Assembly: GCF_042186555.1 (NCBI RefSeq)
Contig: NC_133326.1
Coordinates: 494,411,232-494,475,231 of the forward strand
Reading direction: 5' to 3'
Origin: Aquarana catesbeiana
Lineage: Eukaryota; Chordata; Amphibia; Anura; Ranidae
DNA: 64,000 nucleotides
The first letter of the stretch is position 1; every line of letters starts with the position of its first letter. This document shows, piece by piece, positions 11,791-22,030 of the stretch. Made by a program: the position numbers and the translations under genes. Under the pieces are notes generated by a model, which did not search any database, was not told the DNA's origin, and was given only the letters and a program-made list of their open reading frames with translations.

Positions 11791-12788
11791 CGCTTGCGGC
11801 TCCAGGAATTCCTCTATCCTGTGGGGTAGAGCAGTCCCCTCCTTGTATCTTCTATGTCAGATTAGGCCGGGTAACAGTATCCGACGGCGCGGAGCGGAGG
11901 AATCAGACGTCCATTGCCTTCGCTCACGCGTATGCGCCCCTCTTAGGCTGTGCTTTACATAACAAGAGAAAGGGCTCTGTTAAACATGGTGGGGTCGTTG
12001 GTCAATAGTCCTGTGGGCCTATGTAGGGATTGTGAGGGGGTGACTATTAGGGCAGGTGATACTTAAAGCTCCGTGAAAGAGTGGCCAGCCGAGTATTAGA
12101 AAAGGAATTCGTTTGAGAGTCTCTGGAGTACCAAGATTGCCACCACCCTCCAGGATTAGGCCGAAGCCGCGGGCTTTCCTAAGGAGCGGCCGCCGGGTAA
12201 GATCCGCTCCGTTGAGGCCCAAAACCCCCAGTCAAGGACAGGTGCCGTTACACAGGACAGGCACCTCAAGGATTGTCTCCCAAGGGGTGGTGTTACTCAC
12301 TGCGGCCCGGGAGATCTGTAGCTGAAACCGGCGGCCCCCCTGAGAACGTCCGGCCGTAGAGCAGGAGGGATCGGCAATAGGAGGTCTCTCTCACTATCCT
12401 TCGGCTGATACTCTGTCCGATGCCCTCCGGAGGTGGATTAGTCCACGGCCGAGGTCCGGGTACTCGCGCTCTCTGCGGACCACGCCCGTCGGAGGCAGGA
12501 GGACGCCGGGCGGTCTATAGGCCCCAAGATGGCGGAGGCCGCCTCGCTGTATAGTCCGCCGCCGATCCGGGCCCGGCTAGCCGCAAAGTACACCAGCCCC
12601 CTGGCACAAGGTAGGGAAGGTCCAGGCACGTAGGAATGCGATCTGGGAGTCCCCAAGGCAAGGATGGGCTGCGGATGGCGGTGGATTGGCTCTGGGTATG
12701 GAGAGCTCAGTATCTGCACGTCCTCACAGTTTCACTTCCAGGACACGCCCCCCTCTGTGACTCTTCTATATCACTACTGCCATTTTCT

Positions 12789-13873
12789 AACTTTTCAAGT
12801 AGAACCTACTTACAATGTTCGTCACTGCATTGTCCCCTCACATTAAAGGTCAGTGTAGTGTATGAACCATCAGGGTGACCAGGCTGAACACTGCATCAAG
12901 GGCAGGAAAAGGTGAGTCATATGTACTCCCACACCCTGGGCTCCAGCAGGCGAAGAGGGCAGTGGAGAAGGTCAGCTGGTGCTGCAGGTAGGTCATTGTT
13001 GCCCTGAATATCAAAAGTACAGCTTTACTTTTGGACTCAGAAAAACCATACTGGATGATCTGCACTGAAAAAAAAATAATGTTTTCTATGTGCCCTGTTC
13101 ATACAGCATGTTTGTGTTTTTACACAATGCAACTCATTGCACTGCATGCCACCACACTGCAGGGGGTCACATCGCACTGTTATGCATAGACTTGAGTGAA
13201 ATGTCACTATACAACATTTTAATAAAGGTAAAAAAGCATAAAGGTAAGCAATACCTTGTTTTGTAATTATGCAAAGCACTATCCCTCACCACCCTGACAC
13301 AAGAAGTCCTTAAAGTTCTTTAGGTTTGTCATCCAAGCACCAGAATCACTGCAAAAATAATCACAATAGTATCCTCTCACTGGTCTCCTCTTTTTTTGTG
13401 CATACACATAGAAGAGATTGGAATCCTTCAGGGCACATACAAAGATGACAATTAATCTTAGCTTGAAACAACTGTCCAATAACTGACATCCTAGGAAGAT
13501 GTGCAGTATAATTCTCTGCTTAAGCACCAAGCTTCAACAGGTCTCAGGCGTACTTCAAAAACAGTGAAAGGCCTTTGCTGCTAGACCGGCACTAATGTTT
13601 GATTCTGCCAGACCCAGCCGCTACACTCACCTATTGTTCCTCATCTTAAGCTTCATTAGTCAGATAAGCACTTACCGGCCTATGCTGCTAATAAAACAAT
13701 GTGCAAGGTCAAATGAGTTATGGGTTATGCAGTGGTTAGCTTGAATGAAAGAGTTGTTAAAGCAGTAGGAATGTTTCATTTTAACACATCTCCCAAATCT
13801 TACCCCATAGGAGTACTTTCTTTTATTGCTTTCTCACAATTAATATTGAAATGTTCTTTGGAACATACAAAAA
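12789..13873. other. Intron sequence, nothing recognised
   Basis: No splice-flanked coding block, transposon terminus or tandem repeat stands out. A few short ORFs occur but show no domain. Probably ordinary intronic DNA. Confidence 0.4.
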
Positions 13874-14409
13874 TTAAAGGCTCCCTATTTTTTTTAAATT
13901 GAAATAACAAACACATTATAAACTCATCCGCTCTGTGCAATGATATGGCATAGAGCGCCCCCAAATCTCTACTTCTGGGGTCCCCCACCAGTACTGTCAG
14001 CACCGTCTCTTCTGTGTCTGTCCCCATAGCAAGCTGCTTGCCATTGGGGTAGACGCTGAAGGCTCGCTCCCGAGTGTATCCGATGCTGGAGCTGTCCCCC
14101 CGCTGGGTCTATGTCTGAGAACTGAGCGATCACCTGACTTCTAACAGGCTGTGGTTGGGTTGGGAGGGGCTGGCTCAAGAATTTAGTGGTGTGCGCTGAG
14201 AGGCTGAGCCAGCTGCCGGTCCGGCATCTGGGCGGAGCCCGACATTATTGTCTGGATACATCCAGAGGCTGGATGGCTCTATGATATCAGCCAACAGCGG
14301 ACTTTAGCCCATTGTTGGCTGATTCTGGGCCACAGGAGTGCAGAACTAAGCGCACTTCTGTCACCCACACAAGAAGTATAACCAAACATACCATGGCTAC
14401 ACTTCTCTT
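13874..14409. repeat. Probable TTAA MITE with GC-rich core
   Basis: Right edge is clear: CACTTCTCTTTTAA with TTAA at 14410-14413. The left edge is probably TTAA at 13874-13877. Internal short hairpin around 13930-13955 (GCTCTGTGCAATG / CATAGAGC). It is immediately followed by AGTGTATATAAACCC at 14414, the start of another TTAA-type repeat, so the two share one TTAA. Confidence 0.4.
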
Positions 14410-14413
14410 TTAA

Positions 14414-14831
14414 AGTGTATATAAACCCAGTCACTAAAATATCATATAAACTTTCACATGTAATTTGTATTTTTTATTATTTTTAAATCTGAAGCTTTCA
14501 TTACAATAATGGCTGGTGATCCTGCTATAAAGGAACTTTGTTCAGGCATAACACTCTGTCCCCCAATATCTCTATCCCCCAGTTGTTATCCTGCTTTGCC
14601 CTACTGTCACACTGGCTTACAATGGAAACCAAAAGCCCCCATGCTGATGCATATTGCATATCAGGAAAACCACTCAGCGAAATGACATTGTGGAGAGCAC
14701 ACAGTGCTGGAATGCCACAAGCAATAAAGAAAAGGTGTAAACAGGACTTGATTAAAATAAAAAAAAGTAATTATTTGATACAGAGTGCTTTAGTCAACTA
14801 AAGGTCTTTCAGTTTCTTTTTAGCTTCTAAC
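14414..14831. repeat. Unclear TTAA-type repeat start, then intron
   Basis: AT-rich sequence from TTAA/AGTGTATATAAACCC at 14410. No matching right terminus was found before the next TTAA at 14832. No genes seen. Confidence 0.3.
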
Positions 14832-14835
14832 TTAA

Positions 14836-15244
14836 AGTAGAACTATAGGCAAAACTTTTTTTTCATTTTGGATAGAACAAGGGAGGTTTATAACCCCTGT
14901 TAGATAATTTTTTTTAGCCATCTGTATCCCATTGCCGAGAATTACCTTCACCTCCTGTCCTATAGCCAAACAAGAAGTGAGAGGAAATCCTTGCAAATTA
15001 GGGGAATTCCTTGGGGATCCCAGGTCACCAGGACTAGTGTCCCCATTGGAAGATTTCCCCTCTATTACTTTTCTGGGGACAACTCAAAATTTGGGATTTT
15101 CTTTTACTTTTAGTGATAATGGTAAACAGGACAATTAGAGAGGATGACTCTCCTTAACGGGGAAACAGACAGCAATAAAAACTGATAGGTGTTCTAATCC
15201 CTCTCCCCTGTATCCAAAAAAAAAGTTTTGTTTTTAGTTATACT
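14836..15244. repeat. TTAA MITE with long terminal inverted repeats
   Basis: A 409-bp element between TTAA at 14832-14835 and 15245-15248. Ends: AGTAGAACTATAGGC then AAAACTTTTTTTT on the left; on the right AAAAAAAAAGTTTTG and TAGTTATACT, the inverted equivalent. A divergent copy of the same family is at about 51848-52290. Confidence 0.7.
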
Positions 15245-15248
15245 TTAA

Positions 15249-15721
15249 AGCGATTGTAAACTTCAGAAATGAAATATGAACAAAGCAAATCCGCCTGCAG
15301 TGTGTACTTGTCTCAATTAAGAGCACTGTCATTTCTGTCCGCTGCTTCATTCCTCTACTATCAACATGAATCACTTCTCACAAGTTTTCCTGACACCAAG
15401 AGAAAAAATGGTGACAGGGGAGGGACCTCCAACTGATTAACAGCCTCAGCTCTGTTTCAGTGTGAGGGGGGGGGGTCTCTTTCAACCAATCAGCTCCAAG
15501 AGCTCTCCTCACTGAGCTCTGCAGAGTGTAACTTCAGCTCTCCACCCTCTTTTTTTTCTGAACTCTCACACAAGCTAAAACAAACTGGACTTGTAAACGG
15601 ATGTAGAGAAGAGAAGACAGAAGATAAACAGGTACAACATATGTAGGAGGATTTGTTTAATCTCTGTGTATCACCTGAGGCTAGTCACTTCACTGGGTAT
15701 ATGTGAGGGTTTACAACCACT
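15249..15721. repeat. TTAA MITE abutting the previous one
   Basis: A 473-bp element from AGCGATTGTAAAC to GTTTACAACCACT, flanked by TTAA at 15245-15248 (shared with the preceding MITE) and 15722-15725. A truncated copy of its left end is at 52710-52769. Confidence 0.7.
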
Positions 15722-15725
15722 TTAA

Positions 15726-16254
15726 CAACAGGTATGTTTTCAAACAGTTTTCTTCTGAAGTTTGAAAATTAAATAACCACATTTCGTTTTTCTCTTTTTC
15801 TTCTCCAGCAGAACTAAAAATTGCACACACAGGTCAGATGCTCAAGCTAAACGATTGTTTTGCTTGCGTCTATCTAGCAAGGTTACTTTGTGGTATAAGC
15901 AAGGAAGCTGAGACCTCTGCAGTGTGTAAATGAGCTTTTACTATACAAAAATGCTCTACATACAAAACTATTACAATAGTAGGAATACAATACAAGACTG
16001 ACAGATATCTATAACAAGCAAAATGCCTAGCAAATAAACAGCCTATGGTATGTAACAGTAGAAATACACTTAAAAGTTACTAAGTTCCTAAGCTCCAGTT
16101 ACTTCATAATCTCCGTTGACAACGAGGCTTCTGGGGATCAGGCACCTTCTTGTTCGCTAATTACAGATGAGAGTCTTTTGGTGTCAATCCATGTTGAAGT
16201 CTCCTGGTCTTACAGACTGTCCTTGGTTCTAATGCGTGATAAAGTGGCCAGTGT
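15726..16254. other. Intron sequence, nothing recognised
   Basis: No ORF, repeat edge or splice-flanked coding block was recognised. Confidence 0.4.
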
Positions 16255-16258
16255 TTAA

Positions 16259-18500
16259 CGGCTTCACTACCGGCCCATAGTCAAATGACGTCCACAGATG
16301 GGATGTCCCATCCTGGGCAGGCGTCATATGACGTCCTCGGCTTCTCGCCGCTCCTGCGGGCCCCCCAATGCGGCGATCGGGGATGAGGCGTGTCCCTCGA
16401 ACATAGCCCATCCCAAATCCGTGTAAGAGCCAATAAATAATGTCTCTTTACCATGTGACCGGCTGTGTCCAATCACAAACGGTCACATGCACTGTCCACG
16501 GTCCACGGTCCACTGTGCACGGTGCTCGTTTGCGCCCCTAGGGCACACGGAGTGGCAGTCGGGGATGAGTCTTGTCACCCTGACACAGCCCAACCCTGAT
16601 CTCGGTAAAAAGCTAATGAAAATGGCTCTTTACCACGTGACCGGCTGTGACCAATAACAGCTGTTCCCAGAATGTCAACAAACCGCGGTAACGAGATGTT
16701 ACCGGGTTCTCCTGCTCACACACCGATCTTGTATGAGAATGAGATTGTGGTAACAGCTCGTTACTGCTTACAGTATACACCAATCACACTGATTGCCCCC
16801 CCTAATAAAGAGTACCTGTCACCAGCCATCAAAGTACCTGAGTACCTGTCACAGTCTATACGAGTACCTGAGTACCTGTCACAGTCCATATGAGTACCTG
16901 TTACAGCCCACCAGAGTACCTGTCACAGCCCATTTGAGTACCCAAGTACCTTTTCACAGCCCATCTGAGTACCCGAGTACCTGTCACAGCTCATTTCAGT
17001 ACCCGAGTACCTGTCACAGTTCATCTGAGTACCCGAGTACCTTTCACAGTCCATCTGAGTACCCGAGTACCTGTCACAGCCCATCTGAGTACCTGTCACA
17101 GTTCATCTGAGTACCTGAGTACCCGTCACAGCCCATCTGAGTACATGTCACCACCCATCAGAGTACCTGTCACCAGTACCTGCAGCTCATCAGGTTACCA
17201 GAGTACCTATCTGCAGCCCATGCCTCATAGACTATAAACTGGGATGTCTGCTTTCCAAAATGGGGTCATTTTGTGGGTAATTCCACTGTCCTGGTGCTCC
17301 TGGACCTTCAAAAAAGTGTGATAGGTAGGAATGAAATGAGATGTGTAATTTATGCTCCTAGAACGCCTGAAGGTACTACGTCAATGTTGGACCTCTGTAT
17401 GTGGACTGGCTGTGTAAAAGTCCCACACATGTGGTATCACCATACTCAGGAGGAGTAGCAGAATGCATTTTGGGTGTAATTTTTGCTATATACATGCTAT
17501 GAGTTAGAAATATCTTATAAATTGACCACTTTGCGTAAAAAAAAAAAAAAAAAAAATGTTTTCTTTTTCTTTCCACGTATTCCCGAAGACTTGTGGAAAA
17601 AAATGAACCGTTTAAAAGACTCATAATGCCTCATAGAATAGACGTTGGGGTGTTTGCTTTCCAAAATGGGGTCATTTTGTGGGTAATTCCATTGCCCTGG
17701 TGCTCCAGGGCCTTCAAAAACGGAGGGATTAGGAAATCAGAGGTTTAATTTATGCTCCTAGAACCCCTGATGGTGTAAAAATCACACACATGTGGTATCG
17801 CCATACTCGGGAGGTGTAGCAGAGTGTATTTTGAGGTGTAATTGGAAGTATGCATATGTTGCGTGTGAGAAATAACAATTTCGTGGAAAAAAAACCCCAA
17901 AATTTTCTTCATTTTCCCAAGAATTGTGGGAAAAAACTACAACTTCAACTACAACTTCAAAAAACCATGCCTCTACTAAATGCCTTGGACTGTCTACTTT
18001 TCAAATAAGGGTCATTTGGGGGGTATTTGTACTTTCCTGACATTTCAGGGCCTCAAGAAATGAGATAGGCCGTCAGTACATCAGGTGTTATCAATTTTCA
18101 ATGATTTGCACCATAGCTTGTAGACACTATAACTTTCACACAGACCAAATAATACACACTAATTTGGGTTATTTTTACCAGAGATGTAGCAGTATACATT
18201 TTGGCCAAAATTTATGAACAAAAATTACTTATTTGCAAAATTTTATCATAGAAACTAAAAAAACCCGTTTTTTTCTTTTCCCAAAATTTTCGCTCTTTTT
18301 TTCACTTATGTCACAAAAATATAAAAAACCTAGTGGTGAATACCACCAAAAGAAAGCTCTATTTGTATGAAAAAATTATACAAATTTTGTCTGAGTACAG
18401 TGTTGCATGACTGAGTAACTAGCATTCAAAATGTGAGAGCACTGAAAGCTGAAAATTGGTCTGGACAGGAAGGGTGTATAAGTGCCCTGTATTGAAGTGG
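16259..18500. repeat. Large TTAA-flanked non-autonomous element (piggyBac-like ends)
   Basis: A 2.2-kb element between TTAA at 16255-16258 and 18501-18504. Ends read CGGCTTCACTACCGG and, reverse complemented from the right, CCACTTCAATACAGG (11 of 15 match). Contents: palindromic GACGTC-rich subterminal DNA (16280-16400), a minisatellite (16800-17205), and about three degenerate tandem copies of a 350-400-bp unit starting near 17240, 17641 and 17988 (each with TTTCCAAAATGGGGTCATTT-type sequence). No transposase. TTAA target and a CC start fit piggyBac-derived MITEs, but the superfamily call is inferred from termini only. Confidence 0.65.
16800..17205. repeat. Minisatellite, 22/30-bp units
   Basis: Alternating GAGTACCTGTCACAGCCC-type 22-bp units and 30-bp units with an added GAGTACCC/GAGTACCT. 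About 15 units, decaying at both ends. ORFs through it are a by-product of the repeat. Confidence 0.9.
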
Positions 18501-18504
18501 TTAA

Positions 18505-19913
18505 GGCATCATAAGTCCTTTTATTTGTCAGCTTGTTCACAATGGTTACAAACGTTGTTACCTTAACAACCAACTAACCTACATCTCAGTAGCTTCAGTT
18601 TGAAAGGCACTCTCGTATCTGTTTACTGTAGCTATAGAGACAATGGACTGTTCTCAAACTGCCAACGGAATACAACAATGGTATCTACATTCCCATTGTA
18701 TCCATCAGCATTTGTTTGAGAAATTCTGTGTCTGTGAAACCAGAATGCTATGAGTCTTATAGAAAAATCATATTTTATATCAAACACAACACAACAATAT
18801 ATATAGAGCTTAAAGCCTGATCCCAGTTTTATAAACAGTAGTTTTTGAGAATACCTTTTGAAGACCTTTATGGTATTCATTCTTCGCTCATGTCACCAGC
18901 CTGTATCTAATCAATAATCACTTCCTGCCTCATTGGATACATTACATCCGGCTGTGCAATAGTAAGCTCTGCACAGTCATTTCCTGTTTTGAGCTGACTC
19001 GTTTAGATGCCCCTCTGTAGTCCTTAAGTCTACAGAGGTGATATCAGAAGTTAGGTTCTGTGGACCTCAACGAATTAAAGGATATAGTAATGACATGAAG
19101 GATTAGCGGGGGGGGGGGGGGTGTGTGACCATGAAATCTACAGAGGAACCAAGAGATTGATACTCTCAGAAGTGTGCAAAGTTGAACCAAGATATGTGAA
19201 TCACAACAATGGCTAAACAATTACTAATGTTTGGGCAAGAAAAATAGTTAACCTATACAGCACACCTGCCAATTATGCTATGGCGATAAGCAAAGGGAGG
19301 GTGTTCATTAGTCAAGGAGACAAAGATTGGGCAGAGCTGACAACACTGATTGGGATTTCAGTACAGCAGAGTCAGCCTTGTCAGCTTAAACAGGAAGTTA
19401 GGGGCTTTCTGGAAAAACAACAGGTACTTTCCTATACTTGCAAGAGACAAAAACAAGGGAAAATGTTCATGTATTTCAGAGATTTACTACTTATATTTTT
19501 GTTATTCTGTCCAAATATACAAATAAATGTGAACCCCAGATAGATATAAAACAATACACAAATCAATGCAATTATGTGTTCATTAAAATGAACATATGTA
19601 TTTTTAAATGTAACCATCATCGGCACACACTAATCCCCTCTACAGTATGATTGTGAGGGATGGTAAGCATTAGGAGACAAATCAGGTTCTGCTGAAGTAC
19701 ATATGTGCTGATAGGAAAAATGAGAAACTCATTGGTGTGCTGCTGCTGATTCATTGTCCAGTCATAAGGCTGGGGGTGTACTCTTTTTCAAGCTATGCTA
19801 CCTCGCAGTGGAGTTCAAGGACCTGTCTGTGCTGTGTGCTAGAGATTCCTGGCTGATGAGAATTAAAATATTTATTTTCTAAAATAACTATATATAAACA
19901 GAGCATTACTTAC
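18505..19913 (-). other. RNF130 intron, mostly non-repetitive
   Basis: Sequence directly downstream (gene sense) of the RNF130 exon. No transposon termini were recognised. A run of about 14 G lies at 19107-19121. The exon's donor site is at its upper edge. Confidence 0.5.
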
Positions 19914-20010
19914 CACTATTCCTAGAGCCTTTAAAATGTTTAACTTGCACATTGGGCAGGTGCAGTGCTCGCTGAGCCACGGATCCACACACACCTTGTG
20001 GAAGACATGC
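19914..20010 (-). CDS. RNF130: RNF130 internal exon (second half of RING-H2 finger)
   Basis: The only host exon found. RNF130 is a membrane-anchored E3 ubiquitin ligase of the Goliath/GRAIL family acting in the endomembrane system. On the minus strand, TTCTCTTGCAG ends at 20011 (acceptor) and GTAAGT begins at 19913 (donor). The 97 bp supply the last base of a split codon plus 32 codons: HVFHKVCVDPWLSEH then CTCPMCKLNILKALGIV. RING ligands present are H1, H4, C7, C18 and C21; the E2-contacting W11 and P19 are intact. The first three cysteines would be in the preceding exon, which lies outside the window. The sequence SEHCTCPMCKLNILKALGIV is, as I recall, specific to RNF130 among paralogs (RNF149, RNF150 and RNF128 differ). 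Position 6 is Val where I recall Ser in mammals. Nothing suggests a retrocopy: both splice sites are intact. Confidence 0.9.
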
Positions 20011-20176
20011 CTGCAAGAGAACATATAATTAGATGCAATATAATCCTTACTCTTTTTGTTCTTAGGTCAAGGCTATGTAAACCAAAAGAGGTTGAGATCT
20101 ACTTCAGGAACACTAAAGCTTCTGAAGATCTATTACGTAGAAAATATTGCATATTTCCTTTTTTTAGCTTATAAAG

Positions 20177-20468
20177 CAGTGGTCACCAAACTGCGGCCCG
20201 AGGGCCGGATGTGGTCCTTTGCTATCTTTTATCCACCCTTTAGGGTACTATTCCTCCCATGACACCAACAATTCAGCACTATTTCTTCCACTGATACCAA
20301 TGCTGGGGCACGATTCCTCCTCCTACTGACCACCAGCCACGAGGCAATGTTTATTTTCACTGATGTTGGGCCCAGGACATTTCCTGCCCTCACTAGCCAC
20401 AACCCTGCCCCACTAAAGTCTGAACAACAGTAAACTAGTCCTTTGTTTGAAGAGTTTGGAGGCCCCTG
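20177..20468. mobile_element. hAT MITE (292 bp)
   Basis: Ends CAGTGGTCACCAAACTGCGG and, inverted on the right, CAGGGGCCTCCAAACTCTTC. 8-bp target duplication TTATAAAG (20169-20176) / CTATAAAG (20469-20476), one mismatch. It is only 166 bp upstream of the RNF130 exon. The same type of terminus is at 27430-27734. Confidence 0.85.
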
Positions 20469-20589
20469 CTATAAAGGGTTTGTAAATGCAAGCTGACAGG
20501 GAGAGAAAGAGAACCATTACAATATATTACAACCTTACATATGTTGTACCAAACCAGTCCAGTTAGTAATGTTTAATTAGCCTGTTAAA

Positions 20590-21100
20590 TATTTATTGAC
20601 AAGCTTGGCAATTCATCAATTAGGAGATAAACCAAATATTGGGCATAGGTCAGTAACAAGAGTGCAGAATGCCTGTACAATGCAGCAGCCAGGAGATGAA
20701 AACTAGACATCACGCACAAGGGTGTTCAAAAACATCAGTGCATAATGTATGTAGAATTCTTTAGGCATGAGATGTGGACCAGATAATCAAGTATGCGTGT
20801 GTAATAGCACACAGAGTATGTACAGGCCGGAGATATAAACCATCTAGTAAATAATAAATGAGGTTGAGCAGGGCAGATAACCTAGATATGTTGTCAAATT
20901 AGATTAAAAGATTTAAACCAGATATAAAAAGGATAGGTAACATGATTTTAGTTATCGTGTAATTATGCAAGCTGATAATATATCAGATATAAAAGGAAGG
21001 TTGGTGGCTGCAAAGCGTGTACAATTCATCAGGCAGATGGCGTAAACCAAATCTCAAGCAAGGGTCATTAACCAGAGGGCATATAATGTTGTATGTATAA
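20590..21100. repeat. Degenerate tandem array, about 75-100-bp period
   Basis: Recurring order of motifs: GGAGATAAACCA, GGTCAGTAACAAGAGTGCA, AATGTATGTA, with a final recognisable copy at about 21030-21095 (GGGTCATTAACCAGAGGGCA). Strongly decayed, four to six units. Confidence 0.5.
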
Positions 21101-21782
21101 GAATAGTATCCTTCTCTCAAAAAAGATCAGAAGTGAGGTCTACTGCGGTGGAAACCTGCTACCTGAGCTTACAATTGTATTATCTACAGCAGATGCCCAA
21201 CCTATACAATCATTTCATGGCTCTTTTTACTTTTCAAGTAGTCTGATAATCTAACAATCTCCATAAAGATTTCAATCCACAGGTTGCTTACTTCTATATT
21301 GCAGCAGCTAAAGGACACATTTCTAACTCAATGCTACAAGTCCCATTTTCCAACATATTTATATCATTGACATTGGAGCTCTTACTTGAAGGAAGTTACA
21401 ATGTAATGACTCCACCATAGTCATACATACACATAAGCTATAGGAAACCAGAGGAAACCCACAGAAAGAGAAGGCAAAAATACAAGCTCTACAAAAATGG
21501 CATGTTTGAACCAATAACCCAGCTATAACATGGAGTTCAGCTTTAACTACTGAGCTGCCCACAGGTAAAATAATTCATACCAAGACTTCTTTTACACTGT
21601 TTTAGTTTAACTATTATACTTCGAATCCCACAAGACCAACAAGAAAATGTATAAAAACACCAGTGACAGTGAACCTCCACCTTAAAAAATGCACGCTTAC
21701 CAAAAGGCAAGCAATAGCAAGCCTGTGAATTGTGAATTGGGATCAATAACCTGACATCAGACCAGCGCCAGCAGTGGATCAC
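21101..21782. other. Intron sequence, nothing recognised
   Basis: No domain-bearing ORF or repeat edge was identified. Confidence 0.4.
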
Positions 21783-22030
21783 TTGATGCTAATAAGGATA
21801 TGCCAGAGGATTGGGACTCAAAGAATACGCCAGCGATCCGCATTATAGGGACAAAAAGAGAAACTCTCCATAGTGTGAATCCGCATGTATCATTTATTAT
21901 AAAAAGGAAGTATTGCACTTACATCAAACAAGAGTAAAACTCGTAGGAATGCCGGCCGGCTCGCAGACACCCATCCACCAGTCAGCACGCCTACCGCCCG
22001 ACGTGTGTTTCGTCAAAGATTGACGAAAGA
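21783..22030 (-). mobile_element. Possible second Penelope-type terminal fragment
   Basis: Ends in a motif at about 21996-22033. On the minus strand it shows a GTCAA/TTGAC stem with a 3-nt loop, then GAAACACACGTC. It resembles the stem II-GAAA half of a hammerhead; the 5' core block is not preserved. L1-type coding sequence starts immediately beyond. Confidence 0.3.

Larger units (their letters stand above)
5648..12772 (-). mobile_element. L1-A: full-length L1-type LINE
   Basis: A 7.1-kb non-LTR retrotransposon in minus orientation, flanked by a 16-bp target-site duplication (ACTACTGCCATTTTCT at 5632-5647 and 12773-12788). Order on its sense strand: a 5' UTR of almost 1 kb that is CpG-rich at 12340-12600 and begins near GGGGGGCGTG, ORF1 (11790-10741), a 1-kb inter-ORF region, ORF2 (9725-6181), and a 3' UTR with AATAAA (plus 5659-5664 region) close to the 3' end. 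Polypyrimidine tracts (sense strand) occur after ORF2 (6081-6180) and between the ORFs (9780-9860). L1-C has such tracts in the same places. Confidence 0.9.

Noticed and set aside
12000..12720. CpG-rich block that might be a host promoter
   Set aside because: It lies in the 5' UTR of L1-A, inside its target duplications; more simply the LINE's own promoter.
13969..14178. Small minus-strand ORF rich in Q/P/R
   Set aside because: Lies in the GC-rich core of a probable MITE; no domain, no splice sites.
16800..17205. Regular short repeats that could suggest a CRISPR array
   Set aside because: Units are contiguous without unique spacers and the genome is vertebrate.
12789..19913. Search for the next RNF130 exon (PNLPC... 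segment) downstream of the RING exon
   Set aside because: No matching splice-flanked block was seen by eye; it probably lies beyond the window.
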